A model generated the notes under the pieces. That model made no database searches and was not told the origin of the DNA. It saw nothing but the letters and a program-made list of their open reading frames with translations. A stretch of DNA of 64,000 nt from Parathalassolituus penaei (GTDB lineage Bacteria > Pseudomonadota > Gammaproteobacteria > Pseudomonadales > Oceanobacteraceae): positions 1-64,000 of the forward strand of contig NZ_JAPNOA010000027.1 of the NCBI RefSeq assembly GCF_026626885.1, written 5' to 3'. This document shows positions 54,535 through 64,000 of this stretch, piece by piece (position 1 is the stretch's first letter; each line of letters starts with the position of its first letter). Made by a program: the position numbers and the translations under genes.

Positions 54535-55511
54535 CAGATCACGCCTGCACGCAGCATGTCGTGCATGGTGACCACGCCAACCGTGCGGCCTTCTTCCTGA
54601 ACAACCAGAGCGTTGATCTTGCTGCTTTCCATCATGCTCAGAGCTTCTGCCGCCAGGGTGTTCTGATCCACTGTTTTGCATCCGGGGTTCATCAGTTCAC
54701 CCATAGAGGCGGTGTGAATATCGATACCATGGTCGATGGCACGACGCAGGTCGCCGTCGGTAAAAATACCGCGTAGTTCGCCGGCCGCGTTCTGGATAGT
54801 GGTCATGCCTAGCCCCTTGGATGTCATTTCCAGCAGCGCGCGGGACAGACTGGTCTGTTCGCTGACAACCGGAATCTGGCTGCCGGTGTGCATGATATCT
54901 TCCACTTTCAGCAACAGGCGACGGCCGAGGCTGCCACCCGGATGAGAGAAGGCGAAGTCTTCTGCGGTAAAACCACGTGCTTCCAGCAGGGCAATTGCCA
55001 ACGCATCACCCAGTACCAGAGCGGCGGTAGTAGAGGAGGTTGGAGCGAGATCCAGCGGGCACGCTTCCTGGGCAACGGCGGCGTTCAGGTGCGCTTCGGC
55101 TGCTTTGGCCAGCGGTGATTCCGGGTTGCCGGTGATGCTGATCAGTGGGGTAGCCATACGTTTCAGCAGTGGCAGCAGACTGGTCACTTCGTTGGTGGCG
55201 CCGGAGTTACTCAGGGCAATCACTACGTCATCACGGGTAATCATCCCCATGTCACCGTGGCTGGCTTCACCCGGGTGTACATAAAACGCCGGAGTGCCGG
55301 TGCTGGCGAGGGTTGCTGCGATTTTGTTACCGATGTGACCGGACTTGCCCATGCCGGTTACGACAACACGGCCCTTGCAGTTCAGAATCAGGCTACAGGC
55401 GTGGCTAAAGTCTTCGGTAAAATGGCTGACAAGACCGCCAATAGCTTCCTGCTCCAGACGGATGGTGCGATGGGCTGAACCCAAAAAATCAAAGTCGAAA
55501 TTGATGCTCAT
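54534..55511 (-). CDS. kdsD: Arabinose 5-phosphate isomerase KdsD
   Basis: 325 residues from the ATG at 55511 (MSINFDFDFLG); an ATG three codons earlier overlaps the yrbG stop. An SIS domain covers about 30-180 (VTGMGKSGHIGNKIAATLAS, HPGEASHGDMGMI). A pair of CBS domains covers about 205-320. It makes arabinose 5-phosphate for the Kdo of LPS. Unlike in E. coli and Pseudomonas, lptC follows directly and kdsC is absent. Confidence 0.94.
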   Translation of the reverse strand: MSINFDFDFLGSAHRTIRLEQEAIGGLVSHFTEDFSHACSLILNCKGRVVVTGMGKSGHIGNKIAATLASTGTPAFYVHPGEASHGDMGMITRDDVVIALSNSGATNEVTSLLPLLKRMATPLISITGNPESPLAKAAEAHLNAAVAQEACPLDLAPTSSTTAALVLGDALAIALLEARGFTAEDFAFSHPGGSLGRRLLLKVEDIMHTGSQIPVVSEQTSLSRALLEMTSKGLGMTTIQNAAGELRGIFTDGDLRRAIDHGIDIHTASMGELMNPGCKTVDQNTLAAEALSMMESSKINALVVQEEGRTVGVVTMHDMLRAGVI

Positions 55512-55512
55512 C

Positions 55513-56475
55513 TTATTCATTAGCCAATAAAAACAGGGACAGCAGGTAACCAACAAACGAACCTAACAGCAAAATACCGCTGCCACGTCCGAGTTGGCCT
55601 CTCTTGCGACTGAGGATAAACAGAACCAGCAGAGCTGCCGTGAAGGCAATCATCACCGGAACGTCGCGATAAAGCGCGAGGGGTTCAACCTTGATGCCGG
55701 CCAGCAGACCTGGAATTGGCATGACCATCAGCAGGTTGAAAATATTGGAACCAATCACGTTGCCAATAGCAATCTCGTGATGTCCCTTGATGGCCGAAGC
55801 AACAGAGGCCGCCAGTTCTGGCAGGCTGGTGCCAATCGCAACAATGGTGAGGCCAATCACCAGATCACTGACGCCATAACTCTGCGCAATAATCGTAGCT
55901 CCCCAGACCAGTGCCTTGGAACTGGCCATCAGTGCCAGCAGGCCTACGACCAGCCACATCATGGCCATTTGGGAGGAGAGCGATTCAATCGCTGCGGCTT
56001 CGTCTTCATCGACCAGTGCTTCGCCTGCATCGTCAGATTCCTGGAACAGGATGTACATGGCGACCACCATGCCAATCATCAGGAATATGGCATCCATCAG
56101 GGTCAACTCCAGATCCACCAGCGTCAGGCTGGCGAGAACGGTCACCAGCAGCATTAAAGGCAGTTCCTTGCGCAGCAGTTTTTGTTGCAGTGGAATTGGT
56201 GCAATCAGGGCGGTAACACCCAGTACCAGGCCAATGTTGGTGATGTTGGAGCCAACCGCGTTACCGATGGCCAGGTTGCCGACACCGTCAAGGGCCGCAA
56301 CGGCAGATACAAAGAGTTCAGGGGCAGACGTACCAATCGACACAATCGTGAGACCGACCAGCAAAGGAGACATGCCGAGGCGGCGAGCCGTGGCCGCGGC
56401 ACCCAGGACAAACTTGTCGGCGCTCCAGACCAGAACCATCAGTCCGATAACAACCGCAAACAGTGCTGAAAGCAT
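55513..56475 (-). CDS. yrbG: Calcium/sodium antiporter family protein (YrbG-like)
   Basis: 320 residues from the ATG at 56475, an N-terminal helix start. About ten membrane segments in two inverted halves carry the alpha repeats, with IVSIGTSAPELFVSAVAAL in the first and IVAIGTSLPELAASVASAI in the second. An acidic cytoplasmic loop lies between. It overlaps the start region of kdsD. Confidence 0.93.
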   Translation of the reverse strand: MLSALFAVVIGLMVLVWSADKFVLGAAATARRLGMSPLLVGLTIVSIGTSAPELFVSAVAALDGVGNLAIGNAVGSNITNIGLVLGVTALIAPIPLQQKLLRKELPLMLLVTVLASLTLVDLELTLMDAIFLMIGMVVAMYILFQESDDAGEALVDEDEAAAIESLSSQMAMMWLVVGLLALMASSKALVWGATIIAQSYGVSDLVIGLTIVAIGTSLPELAASVASAIKGHHEIAIGNVIGSNIFNLLMVMPIPGLLAGIKVEPLALYRDVPVMIAFTAALLVLFILSRKRGQLGRGSGILLLGSFVGYLLSLFLLANE

Positions 56476-56648
56476 AGTATTCCTGTGGTTTGCGTAAGTG
56501 AGCGGGCATTGTACCCAAGGGGGATGGATGCGCAATCGGAACAATGCGTTTTGTGACCGTCGAGCGGCTTGTGAGCTGCTGCGTTGGTTATCATTCGCCG
56601 ATCCGTTATGCTACGCCGAAATTTTCTGGTCCCGCAAAGGACGTTTGC

Positions 56649-57461
56649 ATGGCAACTGACCAGCCTTATGTATCCGTGCGTAACCTGACTTTCAGTCGGG
56701 GAGACCGCCTTATTTATAACAACCTCAGCGTTGATTTTCCGCGTGGCAAGGTGACCGCCATTATGGGTCCCAGTGGCACCGGCAAAACTACACTGTTGCG
56801 TCTGATCGGCGGCCAGTTGACTCCGGATTCCGGAACCATCGTGGTCGACGGTCAGGAGATCGGCAAACTGCGCCGTCAACAGCTGTTTGAACTGCGCAAG
56901 CAGAAGATGGGCATGTTGTTCCAGACCGGTGCGCTGTTTACGGATTTATCCGTTTTTGACAATGTTGCTTTCCCGCTGCGCGTACACACGTCGCTGCCGG
57001 AGTCCGTGATCCGTGATCTGGTATTAATGAAACTGGAAGCGGTTGGTTTGCGTGGTGCGCGTGATCTCAATCCGGCCGAACTGTCCGGTGGTATGGCCCG
57101 CCGTGTGGCGCTGGCGCGCTCCATCGCCATGGACCCGGAACTCATCATGTACGACGAACCGTTTACCGGTCTCGACCCGATTTCGATGGGGATGATTGTC
57201 AAGTTGATCCGCGGCCTTAACAGCGCGCTGGGATTGACCAGTCTGCTGGTGTCGCATGATGTGGAAGAGTCCTGTTCGATAGCCGACTATCTGTGTCTGG
57301 TATCCGGCGGTCGGGTCATCGGTTTTGGTACACCAGAAGAGTTGTTAAATGAGGGCTCTGATGAAGTTCGCCAGTTCCTGCGAGGGGATCCGGATGGTCC
57401 GGTTCCATTCCATTATCCGGCGCCTGATTATCGCCAGGATATTCTCTCGGGAGGTCGCTGA
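56649..57461 (+). CDS. mlaF: Phospholipid transport ATPase MlaF
   Basis: 270 residues from the ATG at 56649, behind AAGGACG. Walker A is GPSGTGKTTLLRL, the signature LSGGMARRVALARSI and Walker B IMYDEPFTGLDP. MlaF with MlaE forms the core ABC transporter that maintains outer-membrane lipid asymmetry. It is divergent from yrbG. Confidence 0.95.
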   Translation: MATDQPYVSVRNLTFSRGDRLIYNNLSVDFPRGKVTAIMGPSGTGKTTLLRLIGGQLTPDSGTIVVDGQEIGKLRRQQLFELRKQKMGMLFQTGALFTDLSVFDNVAFPLRVHTSLPESVIRDLVLMKLEAVGLRGARDLNPAELSGGMARRVALARSIAMDPELIMYDEPFTGLDPISMGMIVKLIRGLNSALGLTSLLVSHDVEESCSIADYLCLVSGGRVIGFGTPEELLNEGSDEVRQFLRGDPDGPVPFHYPAPDYRQDILSGGR

Positions 57462-57464
57462 TCC

Positions 57465-58247
57465 ATGCTGAATCGTATTGCTGACATGGGACGTTACGGC
57501 GTTCAGGTCATCGAGTCACTGGGGAGCGCCACCCTGCTGTTTGCCAACTCCCTGATGTGGGGGGGGCCCGGCAGTGCCGGGTTCGCCGATCTGGTTCGCC
57601 AGATCTTTTCGGTGGGTGTGCGTTCGCTGAGCATTATTGCTGTGGCTGGCTTCTTTGTTGGTATGGTGCTGGGCCTGCAGGGCTACACTATTCTGGTGGA
57701 TTTTGGATCCGAAGCGGCACTCGGAACACTGGTGTCGCTGACGCTGTTGCGTGAGCTGGGCCCGGTGGTAACAGCGCTGCTGTTTGCGGGGCGCGCCGGT
57801 TCAGCCCTGACGGCGGAAATTGGTCTGATGAAGGCCACCGAACAACTGTCAGCCATGGAAATGATGGGTGTTGATCCGCTCAAGCGTGTCATAACTCCGA
57901 GATTATGGGCCGGTATTATCTCCATGCCGATTCTGGCGCTGATCTTCAGTACCGTGGGGATTTGGGGTGGCGCCTTTGTTGCTGTAGACATGTTGGGCAT
58001 TGATGACGGTGCCTACTGGGGCAATATGCAGGCGGCGGTCGAGTTTTATAACGATGTGGCCAAGGGCATCTTCAAGTCGTTTGTATTCGGCTGGGTGGTG
58101 ACCTGGATTGCGGTGTACCAGGGGTACGCTTCAATTCCGACGTCGGAAGGTATTGGCAAGGCAACCACCCAGACGGTGGTGGTGTCCTCTCTGGCGGTGC
58201 TGGGGCTGGACTTTGTGCTGACTGCGGTGATGTTTGGAGGCGTGTAA
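57465..58247 (+). CDS. mlaE: Phospholipid transport permease MlaE
   Basis: 260 residues of the MlaE permease family with about five to six membrane segments. [40 protein letters not shown] and [20 protein letters not shown] are highly conserved. The start is three bp after mlaF. Confidence 0.96.
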   Translation: MLNRIADMGRYGVQVIESLGSATLLFANSLMWGGPGSAGFADLVRQIFSVGVRSLSIIAVAGFFVGMVLGLQGYTILVDFGSEAALGTLVSLTLLRELGPVVTALLFAGRAGSALTAEIGLMKATEQLSAMEMMGVDPLKRVITPRLWAGIISMPILALIFSTVGIWGGAFVAVDMLGIDDGAYWGNMQAAVEFYNDVAKGIFKSFVFGWVVTWIAVYQGYASIPTSEGIGKATTQTVVVSSLAVLGLDFVLTAVMFGGV

Positions 58248-58251
58248 GAAT

Positions 58252-58710
58252 ATGGGCAAGCGTACAGTTGAATTTTCAGTCGGCGTTTTTATGGTGCTGG
58301 GCATGATCGCTCTGGTGCTGATGGCGTTGCGGGTGAGCGGTTTGTCGATGGACGATGCCGCCGACACGTACACCGTACGTGCACGTTTTGATAACCTCGG
58401 TGGCCTCAATGAGCGCGCCAAGGTGTCGATGGCCGGTGTCACTATCGGTCGTGTGACCAAAATTTACCTGGATGACAAATGGTATTCCGCGGTAGTGGAA
58501 ATGGAGATCAACAAATCCATGAGTACACTTTCCAAGGATACATCCGCGGCGATTTTGACGGCGGGTCTGCTGGGTGAAAAGTACGTTGGTCTGTCGGTCG
58601 GGGCGGAAGAAGAGTATCTGAAAGATGGCGACTGGATTGAGGACACTCAATCTGCGCTGGTTCTGGAAGAACTGATCGGCCGTTTCCTGTTCAGCAAGGC
58701 CAAGGAGTGA
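58252..58710 (+). CDS. mlaD: MCE-domain lipid transport protein MlaD
   Basis: 152 residues from the ATG at 58252. One membrane anchor (about 9-29) is followed by an MCE domain: YTVRARFDNLGGLNERAKVS and AAILTAGLLGEKYVGLSVGA. MlaD forms a hexameric ring in the periplasm. Confidence 0.95.
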   Translation: MGKRTVEFSVGVFMVLGMIALVLMALRVSGLSMDDAADTYTVRARFDNLGGLNERAKVSMAGVTIGRVTKIYLDDKWYSAVVEMEINKSMSTLSKDTSAAILTAGLLGEKYVGLSVGAEEEYLKDGDWIEDTQSALVLEELIGRFLFSKAKE

Positions 58711-58787
58711 TCAAAGCCTGCGGGCTTAACATAATCAGGTACAGGTAAGTACTGTTCTATGACTTAAGGAAGGGACAAGGAGACATC

Positions 58788-59453
58788 ATGATCAGAATGC
58801 TGGCGTTGATAATGATTTTATTGGCTCCCCTTGCACAGGTAAGGGCGGCAGATTCGAATGAGCTTGCTGAGCAGGCGCATGAAGTGGTGCGTCGAACCAC
58901 CACGAAAGTAATGGAAAAGATCAATGCCAACCGGCATATCTATGTAAGCGACAAGGCCACTTTCTACTGGGAACTGGAAGATGTTCTCGGACCAATGGTC
59001 GATTTTCGTCGCCTGACCCGCATCATTATGGGCGATCACTACTTCAATGCGTCGAAAGAGCAACGTCAGCGATTTGCACTGGCATTCAAGCGCAGCCTGC
59101 TGAGCTCCTACGCTACGGGACTGATTGAATTCACTGACTATGAAGTCCGTATGCTGCCTCCGCGCAAGGATTTTGATCACACCGCAACCAATACGCTGGT
59201 AGACCTCGAAGTGGTTACTCCGAGTGGCAAGGTGTTTCCGATTACCCAGAGTATGTACGTGAACTACGCGACCCGTACCTGGATGGCTCAGAACGTGATT
59301 GTAAACGGCATCAACGTAGGCAAACTCTTCAAGGATCAGTTCGACGAGCTGGTGCGCAAAAACGATGGCAACATTGGTGCTGCTATTGAAGACTGGATCG
59401 AAAATCTCGAAGACCAGGGCCGCGAACTGCGTCGCCCGAAAGGAGCAGGCTGA
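58788..59453 (+). CDS. mlaC: Periplasmic phospholipid-binding protein MlaC
   Basis: 221 residues with a signal peptide ending near QVRAAD. The Ttg2-type fold follows: MVDFRRLTRIIMGDHYFNAS, KRSLLSSYATGLIEFTDYEV, and the conserved INVGKLFKDQFDELVRK. It shuttles lipid between MlaA and MlaFEDB. A 77-bp gap separates it from mlaD. Confidence 0.95.
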   Translation: MIRMLALIMILLAPLAQVRAADSNELAEQAHEVVRRTTTKVMEKINANRHIYVSDKATFYWELEDVLGPMVDFRRLTRIIMGDHYFNASKEQRQRFALAFKRSLLSSYATGLIEFTDYEVRMLPPRKDFDHTATNTLVDLEVVTPSGKVFPITQSMYVNYATRTWMAQNVIVNGINVGKLFKDQFDELVRKNDGNIGAAIEDWIENLEDQGRELRRPKGAG

Positions 59454-59761
59454 TGGCTGCATTGCAGTCGCTGAATGCCGGGCAGGCCAATCTGTCCGGT
59501 GATCTGTTGGCGGATACAGTGGTACCAGTGCTGGAAGCCGGGCGAGATCTGATCGCCCGCAGCGGTGGTCAATGGACGGTAAACATGAGTGCGGTGGAGC
59601 GGGTTTCCAGCGTCGGAGTAGCCTTGCTGCTCGACTGGATTCGCACGGCTGAAAAGGCTGGAGTGACCCTGCGTATCGAGGCTTTGCCTGACCATTTGCG
59701 CCCGATCATACAGGTCAGCGACCTCGATGAGCTGTTTGCTGCTTTTTGTACGCCTGCCTGA
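59453..59761 (+). CDS. mlaB: STAS-domain protein MlaB
   Basis: 102 residues, a single STAS domain (VNMSAVERVSSVGVALLLDW). It stabilises and activates MlaF. Its start overlaps the mlaC stop by one base. Confidence 0.9.
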   Translation: MAALQSLNAGQANLSGDLLADTVVPVLEAGRDLIARSGGQWTVNMSAVERVSSVGVALLLDWIRTAEKAGVTLRIEALPDHLRPIIQVSDLDELFAAFCTPA

Positions 59762-59837
59762 CCGTACTTCCCCTTATTCTGGACGGCCAAATCCGCTATT
59801 ATCTGACGCTTCACTGTAATTTGACTGGTGGAGCGTC

Positions 59838-60074
59838 ATGGCACCGTCCGAAATTCTCTCTTTGCTGCAGGATCGTTACCCGGATATCGACTGGAATGTC
59901 GAAACCGATGGTTATCATTTTCAGGTTGAAGGCGTTGGCGAAGCATTCGCTGGCCTGAATGCCGTCAAGCGTCAGCAGCTGGTTTACGCCGCGTTGAACC
60001 CGCTGATCACCAGTGGTGCATTGCATGCGGTGATTATCAAAACCTTTACTCCCGCTGAAAAAGCTGGCGTCTGA
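59838..60074 (+). CDS. ibaG: BolA-family protein IbaG
   Basis: 78 residues. The BolA fold ends in VYAALNPLITSGALHAVIIK and FTPAEK. The family's conserved histidine lies in GALHAV. BolA proteins work with monothiol glutaredoxins in iron-sulphur handling. The place between mlaB and murA is usual. Confidence 0.92.
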   Translation: MAPSEILSLLQDRYPDIDWNVETDGYHFQVEGVGEAFAGLNAVKRQQLVYAALNPLITSGALHAVIIKTFTPAEKAGV

Positions 60075-61355
<1,281 letters not shown>

Positions 61356-61385
61356 TCCCCTGCTTGCCTACAGACCGAGGATGAC

Positions 61386-62036
61386 ATGACCCAACCGCTG
61401 ACCATTGCCCTCTCCAAGGGCCGGATTCTGGATGACACCCTGCCGCTTTTGGCGGAAGCGGGGATCCATCCTGCCGAGGACATCAACAAAAGCCGGAAGC
61501 TGATCTTCGACACCAACCATGAGCACATCAAACTGGTGGTGATTCGTGCGACAGACGTGCCGACTTATGTGGAGTACGGTGCGGCGGACCTTGGTGTGTC
61601 TGGCAAGGATGTATTGCTGGAATACGATAGTGACAACCTCTGTGAGCCACTCGACCTCAACATCGCCACCTGTCGCCTGATGACCGCAGGCGTCAAGGGT
61701 GTGCCGCTGCCAGCAGGCCGAATCAAGGTTGCCACCAAGTTTGTGAATGTTGCCAAGCGTTATTTCGCTGAGCAGGGCCGTCAGGTTGATATCATCAAGT
61801 TGTACGGTGGTATGGAGCTGGCGCCAATCATGGGTCTGGCCGACCTGATTGTGGATATCGTGGATACCGGTAACACCCTCAAGGCCAATGGTCTGGAAGC
61901 CCGTGACCTGATCGCTCCGGTCAGCTCTCGTCTGGTCGCCAGCCGTGCCGCCATGAAGGTCAAACACGCCCAGATCCAGCCGATCATTGACCAGATCGGT
62001 GCCGCGGTAGAACGTCAGAAGCAGAAGTCACGCTGA
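61386..62036 (+). CDS. hisG: ATP phosphoribosyltransferase HisG, short form
   Basis: 216 residues, the short HisG type that lacks the C-terminal regulatory domain and needs a HisZ partner. [20 protein letters not shown], then [20 protein letters not shown], are conserved. It catalyses the first step of histidine synthesis. hisZ is not in the window. Confidence 0.95.
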   Translation: MTQPLTIALSKGRILDDTLPLLAEAGIHPAEDINKSRKLIFDTNHEHIKLVVIRATDVPTYVEYGAADLGVSGKDVLLEYDSDNLCEPLDLNIATCRLMTAGVKGVPLPAGRIKVATKFVNVAKRYFAEQGRQVDIIKLYGGMELAPIMGLADLIVDIVDTGNTLKANGLEARDLIAPVSSRLVASRAAMKVKHAQIQPIIDQIGAAVERQKQKSR

Positions 62037-62052
62037 GAGCAGGAGAGAGTTC

Positions 62053-63357
62053 ATGAGCATTACTATCCGCCGTTTTGAGTCAACTGCTGCGGACTTTGAC
62101 CAGACCATGAATGCCTTGTTGTCCTGGGAATCGGTTTCCGATACCGGTGTACAGCAAGCCGTTACCGATATCGTCAACGCCGTGCGTAGCCGTGGTGACG
62201 AAGCGGTTATTGAATTCACCAACCGTTTCGACCGCATGAACGTTGAAACCATGGCCCAGCTGGAACTGAATCAGGAGCAGCTGCAAGCCGCTCTTGATGG
62301 TCTGCCAGAACTGCAGCGTGATGCGTTGCTGGCTGCTGCTGCTCGTGTGCGTGCCTACCACGAACACCAGCGTCAGGATTCCTGGCGTTACACCGAAGCC
62401 GACGGCACCGTGCTGGGTCAGAAAGTGACTCCGCTGGACCGTGTTGGTCTGTATGTTCCTGGTGGCAAGGCTGCTTACCCGTCCTCCGTGCTGATGAATG
62501 CTATTCCGGCACACGTAGCCGGTGTGCAAGAAATTGTTATGGTGGTGCCAACTCCGGGTGGTGAATTGAACCAGCTGGTGCTGGCTGCTGCTGCTGCTGC
62601 CGGTGTCAGCCGCGTATTCACCATTGGTGGTGCCCAGGCAGTTGCTGCTCTGGCGTACGGTACTGCCACTGTGCCCCGTGTCGACAAGATTGTTGGCCCG
62701 GGCAACATCTACGTCGCCACTGCCAAACGTATGGTGTTTGGTGCTGTGGGTATCGACATGATTGCCGGTCCATCCGAAATTCTGGTGGTGTGTGACGGTG
62801 CGACCAATCCGGACTGGATTGCCATGGACCTGTTCTCCCAGGCAGAACACGACGAAGATGCCCAGGCGATTCTGGTTTCCACCGAAGCCGACTTCCTCGA
62901 CGAAGTACAGGCCAGCATCAACCGTCTGCTGCCAACCATGGAACGTCAGGACATTATCCGTGCGTCTCTGGAAGGTCGTGGTGCCCTGATTCACGCCAGC
63001 AGCCGTGAAGACGCGTTGGCTATCATCAACCGTATTGCGCCAGAACACCTGGAGCTGTCGGTGGCTGATCCGGAATCCTGGCTGCCAGACGTGCGTCATG
63101 CCGGTGCGATCTTTATGGGTCGTTACACCGCTGAAGCACTGGGTGACTACTGTGCTGGCCCGAACCACGTGTTGCCAACCTCCGGCACCGCGCGTTTCTC
63201 GTCACCGCTGGGTGTGTATGACTTCCAGAAGCGTTCTTCCCTGATCATGTGCTCAGCGGATGGTGCTTCTGAACTGGGCAAGGTAGCGTCGACTCTGGCG
63301 CGTGGTGAGTTCCTCACCGCTCACGCCCGTTCTGCGGAATACCGCATCAAGGATTGA
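62053..63357 (+). CDS. hisD: Histidinol dehydrogenase HisD
   Basis: 434 residues. [36 protein letters not shown], and the zinc and catalytic region [15 protein letters not shown] and [16 protein letters not shown] match the family. It oxidises histidinol to histidine. It is 16 bp after hisG. Confidence 0.97.
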   Translation: MSITIRRFESTAADFDQTMNALLSWESVSDTGVQQAVTDIVNAVRSRGDEAVIEFTNRFDRMNVETMAQLELNQEQLQAALDGLPELQRDALLAAAARVRAYHEHQRQDSWRYTEADGTVLGQKVTPLDRVGLYVPGGKAAYPSSVLMNAIPAHVAGVQEIVMVVPTPGGELNQLVLAAAAAAGVSRVFTIGGAQAVAALAYGTATVPRVDKIVGPGNIYVATAKRMVFGAVGIDMIAGPSEILVVCDGATNPDWIAMDLFSQAEHDEDAQAILVSTEADFLDEVQASINRLLPTMERQDIIRASLEGRGALIHASSREDALAIINRIAPEHLELSVADPESWLPDVRHAGAIFMGRYTAEALGDYCAGPNHVLPTSGTARFSSPLGVYDFQKRSSLIMCSADGASELGKVASTLARGEFLTAHARSAEYRIKD

Positions 63358-63379
63358 TCCCTTCGGATCGTTCAGAACA

Positions 63380-63400
63380 GGCCGCCCAGTGCGGCCTTTT
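63380..63400 (+). terminator. Terminator after hisD
   Basis: GGCCGC and GCGGCC with a 5-nt loop are followed by TTTTCTT. hisC starts 70 bp later. Confidence 0.7.
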
Positions 63401-63469
63401 CTTCGGCTTTTTTCTGACTTTTTGTCAGCTTTTTCCGGCCTTCGCAGGCTTTTTTACAGGCTCATCGTC

Positions 63470-64000
63470 ATGACTTCCCAAGTGTCCCTGCAACAGCAGA
63501 TTGAACAACTGATTCGTCCGGAAATCCGCGCCCTGCATGCTTACCCGGTGGGGGATGCCAGCGGCATGATCAAGCTGGATGCCATGGAAAATCCATATCG
63601 CTGGCCACAAACCATGCTGACCGAATGGCAGCAGCTGTTGGCCGACGTCGCGCTCAATCGTTATCCGCATCCGAAAGCGCCGGACGTGGTGGATGGCCTG
63701 CGGGCCGCCATGCAGGTGTCGGATCAGTACGACATCCTGCTGGGCAATGGCTCGGATGAAATCATCCAGATTCTGGCAATGGCGGTGGCTCGTCCGGGCG
63801 CGACTATTCTGGCGCCGGAGCCGGGTTTTGTGATGTACAAAATGATTGCCACCTTCGTGGGTCTGAATTACGCAGGTGTGCCGCTGGCAGATAACTTTGA
63901 GCTGGATGCCGACGCCATGCTGGCGGCGGTGTCTGAGCATCAACCTGCGCTGGTCTTTCTTGCGCAGCCAAACAACCCGACCGGCAATCTGTGGGATGAA
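63470..64000 (+). CDS. hisC: Histidinol-phosphate aminotransferase HisC, cut by window end
   Basis: The first 177 residues are visible from the ATG at 63470. It is a PLP-dependent class I/II aminotransferase: IKLDAMENPYRWP, LGNGSDEIIQILAMAVARPG, PEPGFVMYKM and AQPNNPTGN are typical. The lysine binding PLP lies beyond the window. The order hisG-hisD-hisC is usual in pseudomonads. Confidence 0.95.
   Translation, partial: MTSQVSLQQQIEQLIRPEIRALHAYPVGDASGMIKLDAMENPYRWPQTMLTEWQQLLADVALNRYPHPKAPDVVDGLRAAMQVSDQYDILLGNGSDEIIQILAMAVARPGATILAPEPGFVMYKMIATFVGLNYAGVPLADNFELDADAMLAAVSEHQPALVFLAQPNNPTGNLWDE

Noticed and set aside
54535-54681. N-terminal extension of LptC as a remnant of kdsC
   Set aside because: The frame is the shadow of the CBS part of kdsD, with no phosphatase motif.

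Overview
The window looks like the chromosome of a gammaproteobacterium, probably a marine one of the Oceanospirillales/Pseudomonas neighbourhood. The right half carries two gene orders typical of those groups: yrbG-kdsD-lptCAB-rpoN-hpf-ptsN-rapZ-ptsO and mlaFEDCB-ibaG-murA-hisG-hisD-hisC. Genus-level placement is inference only. Everything rests on reading the sequence and knowledge of protein families; no searches were run.

Left part (1-9.7 kb): an aromatic catabolic island. It starts with the edge of a probable insertion sequence. A CatM/BenM-like LysR regulator follows, divergent from a catechol 2,3-dioxygenase. Then comes a DmpR/MopR-type sigma-54 activator, divergent from a complete multicomponent phenol hydroxylase operon (dmpKLMNOP) that has a good -24/-12 promoter. 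Phenol would be oxidised to catechol and cleaved in meta position; the later meta-pathway enzymes are not in the window. A tRNA-Gln follows.

10-13 kb holds nudC, a panE-like reductase, a structured repeat island and a dienelactone hydrolase-like gene. 13-23.7 kb holds the complete protocatechuate 4,5-cleavage pathway: ligC, ligJ, ligK, galD, ligI, ligA and ligB. It comes with an AraC regulator, an aldo/keto reductase and a LysR regulator with two DNA-binding domains. A second, diverged ligAB pair with its own AraC regulator lies at 43.5-45.8 kb.

23.8-35 kb is an alternative chemosensory operon on the minus strand: a soluble receptor with two signalling domains, a triple-CheW protein, CheB, a HEAT-repeat protein, CheR, CheY, a long CheA, a STAS-like protein, a second CheY and a membrane receptor. 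35.5-43.5 kb has a Dps protein, a ZIP metal transporter and the minor-pilin operon fimT-pilV-pilW-pilX-pilY1-pilE. Its PilY1 has an unusual N-terminal half.

46-64 kb is mostly housekeeping: an unknown protein, darP, mgtE, the PTS-Ntr/rpoN cluster, LPS transport, Mla lipid transport, murA and the start of the histidine genes. kdsC is missing from its usual place. The most notable non-gene signal is a family of tandem heptanucleotide repeats (consensus NYCNGAC) found in four gaps of the catabolic part and noticed nowhere else.
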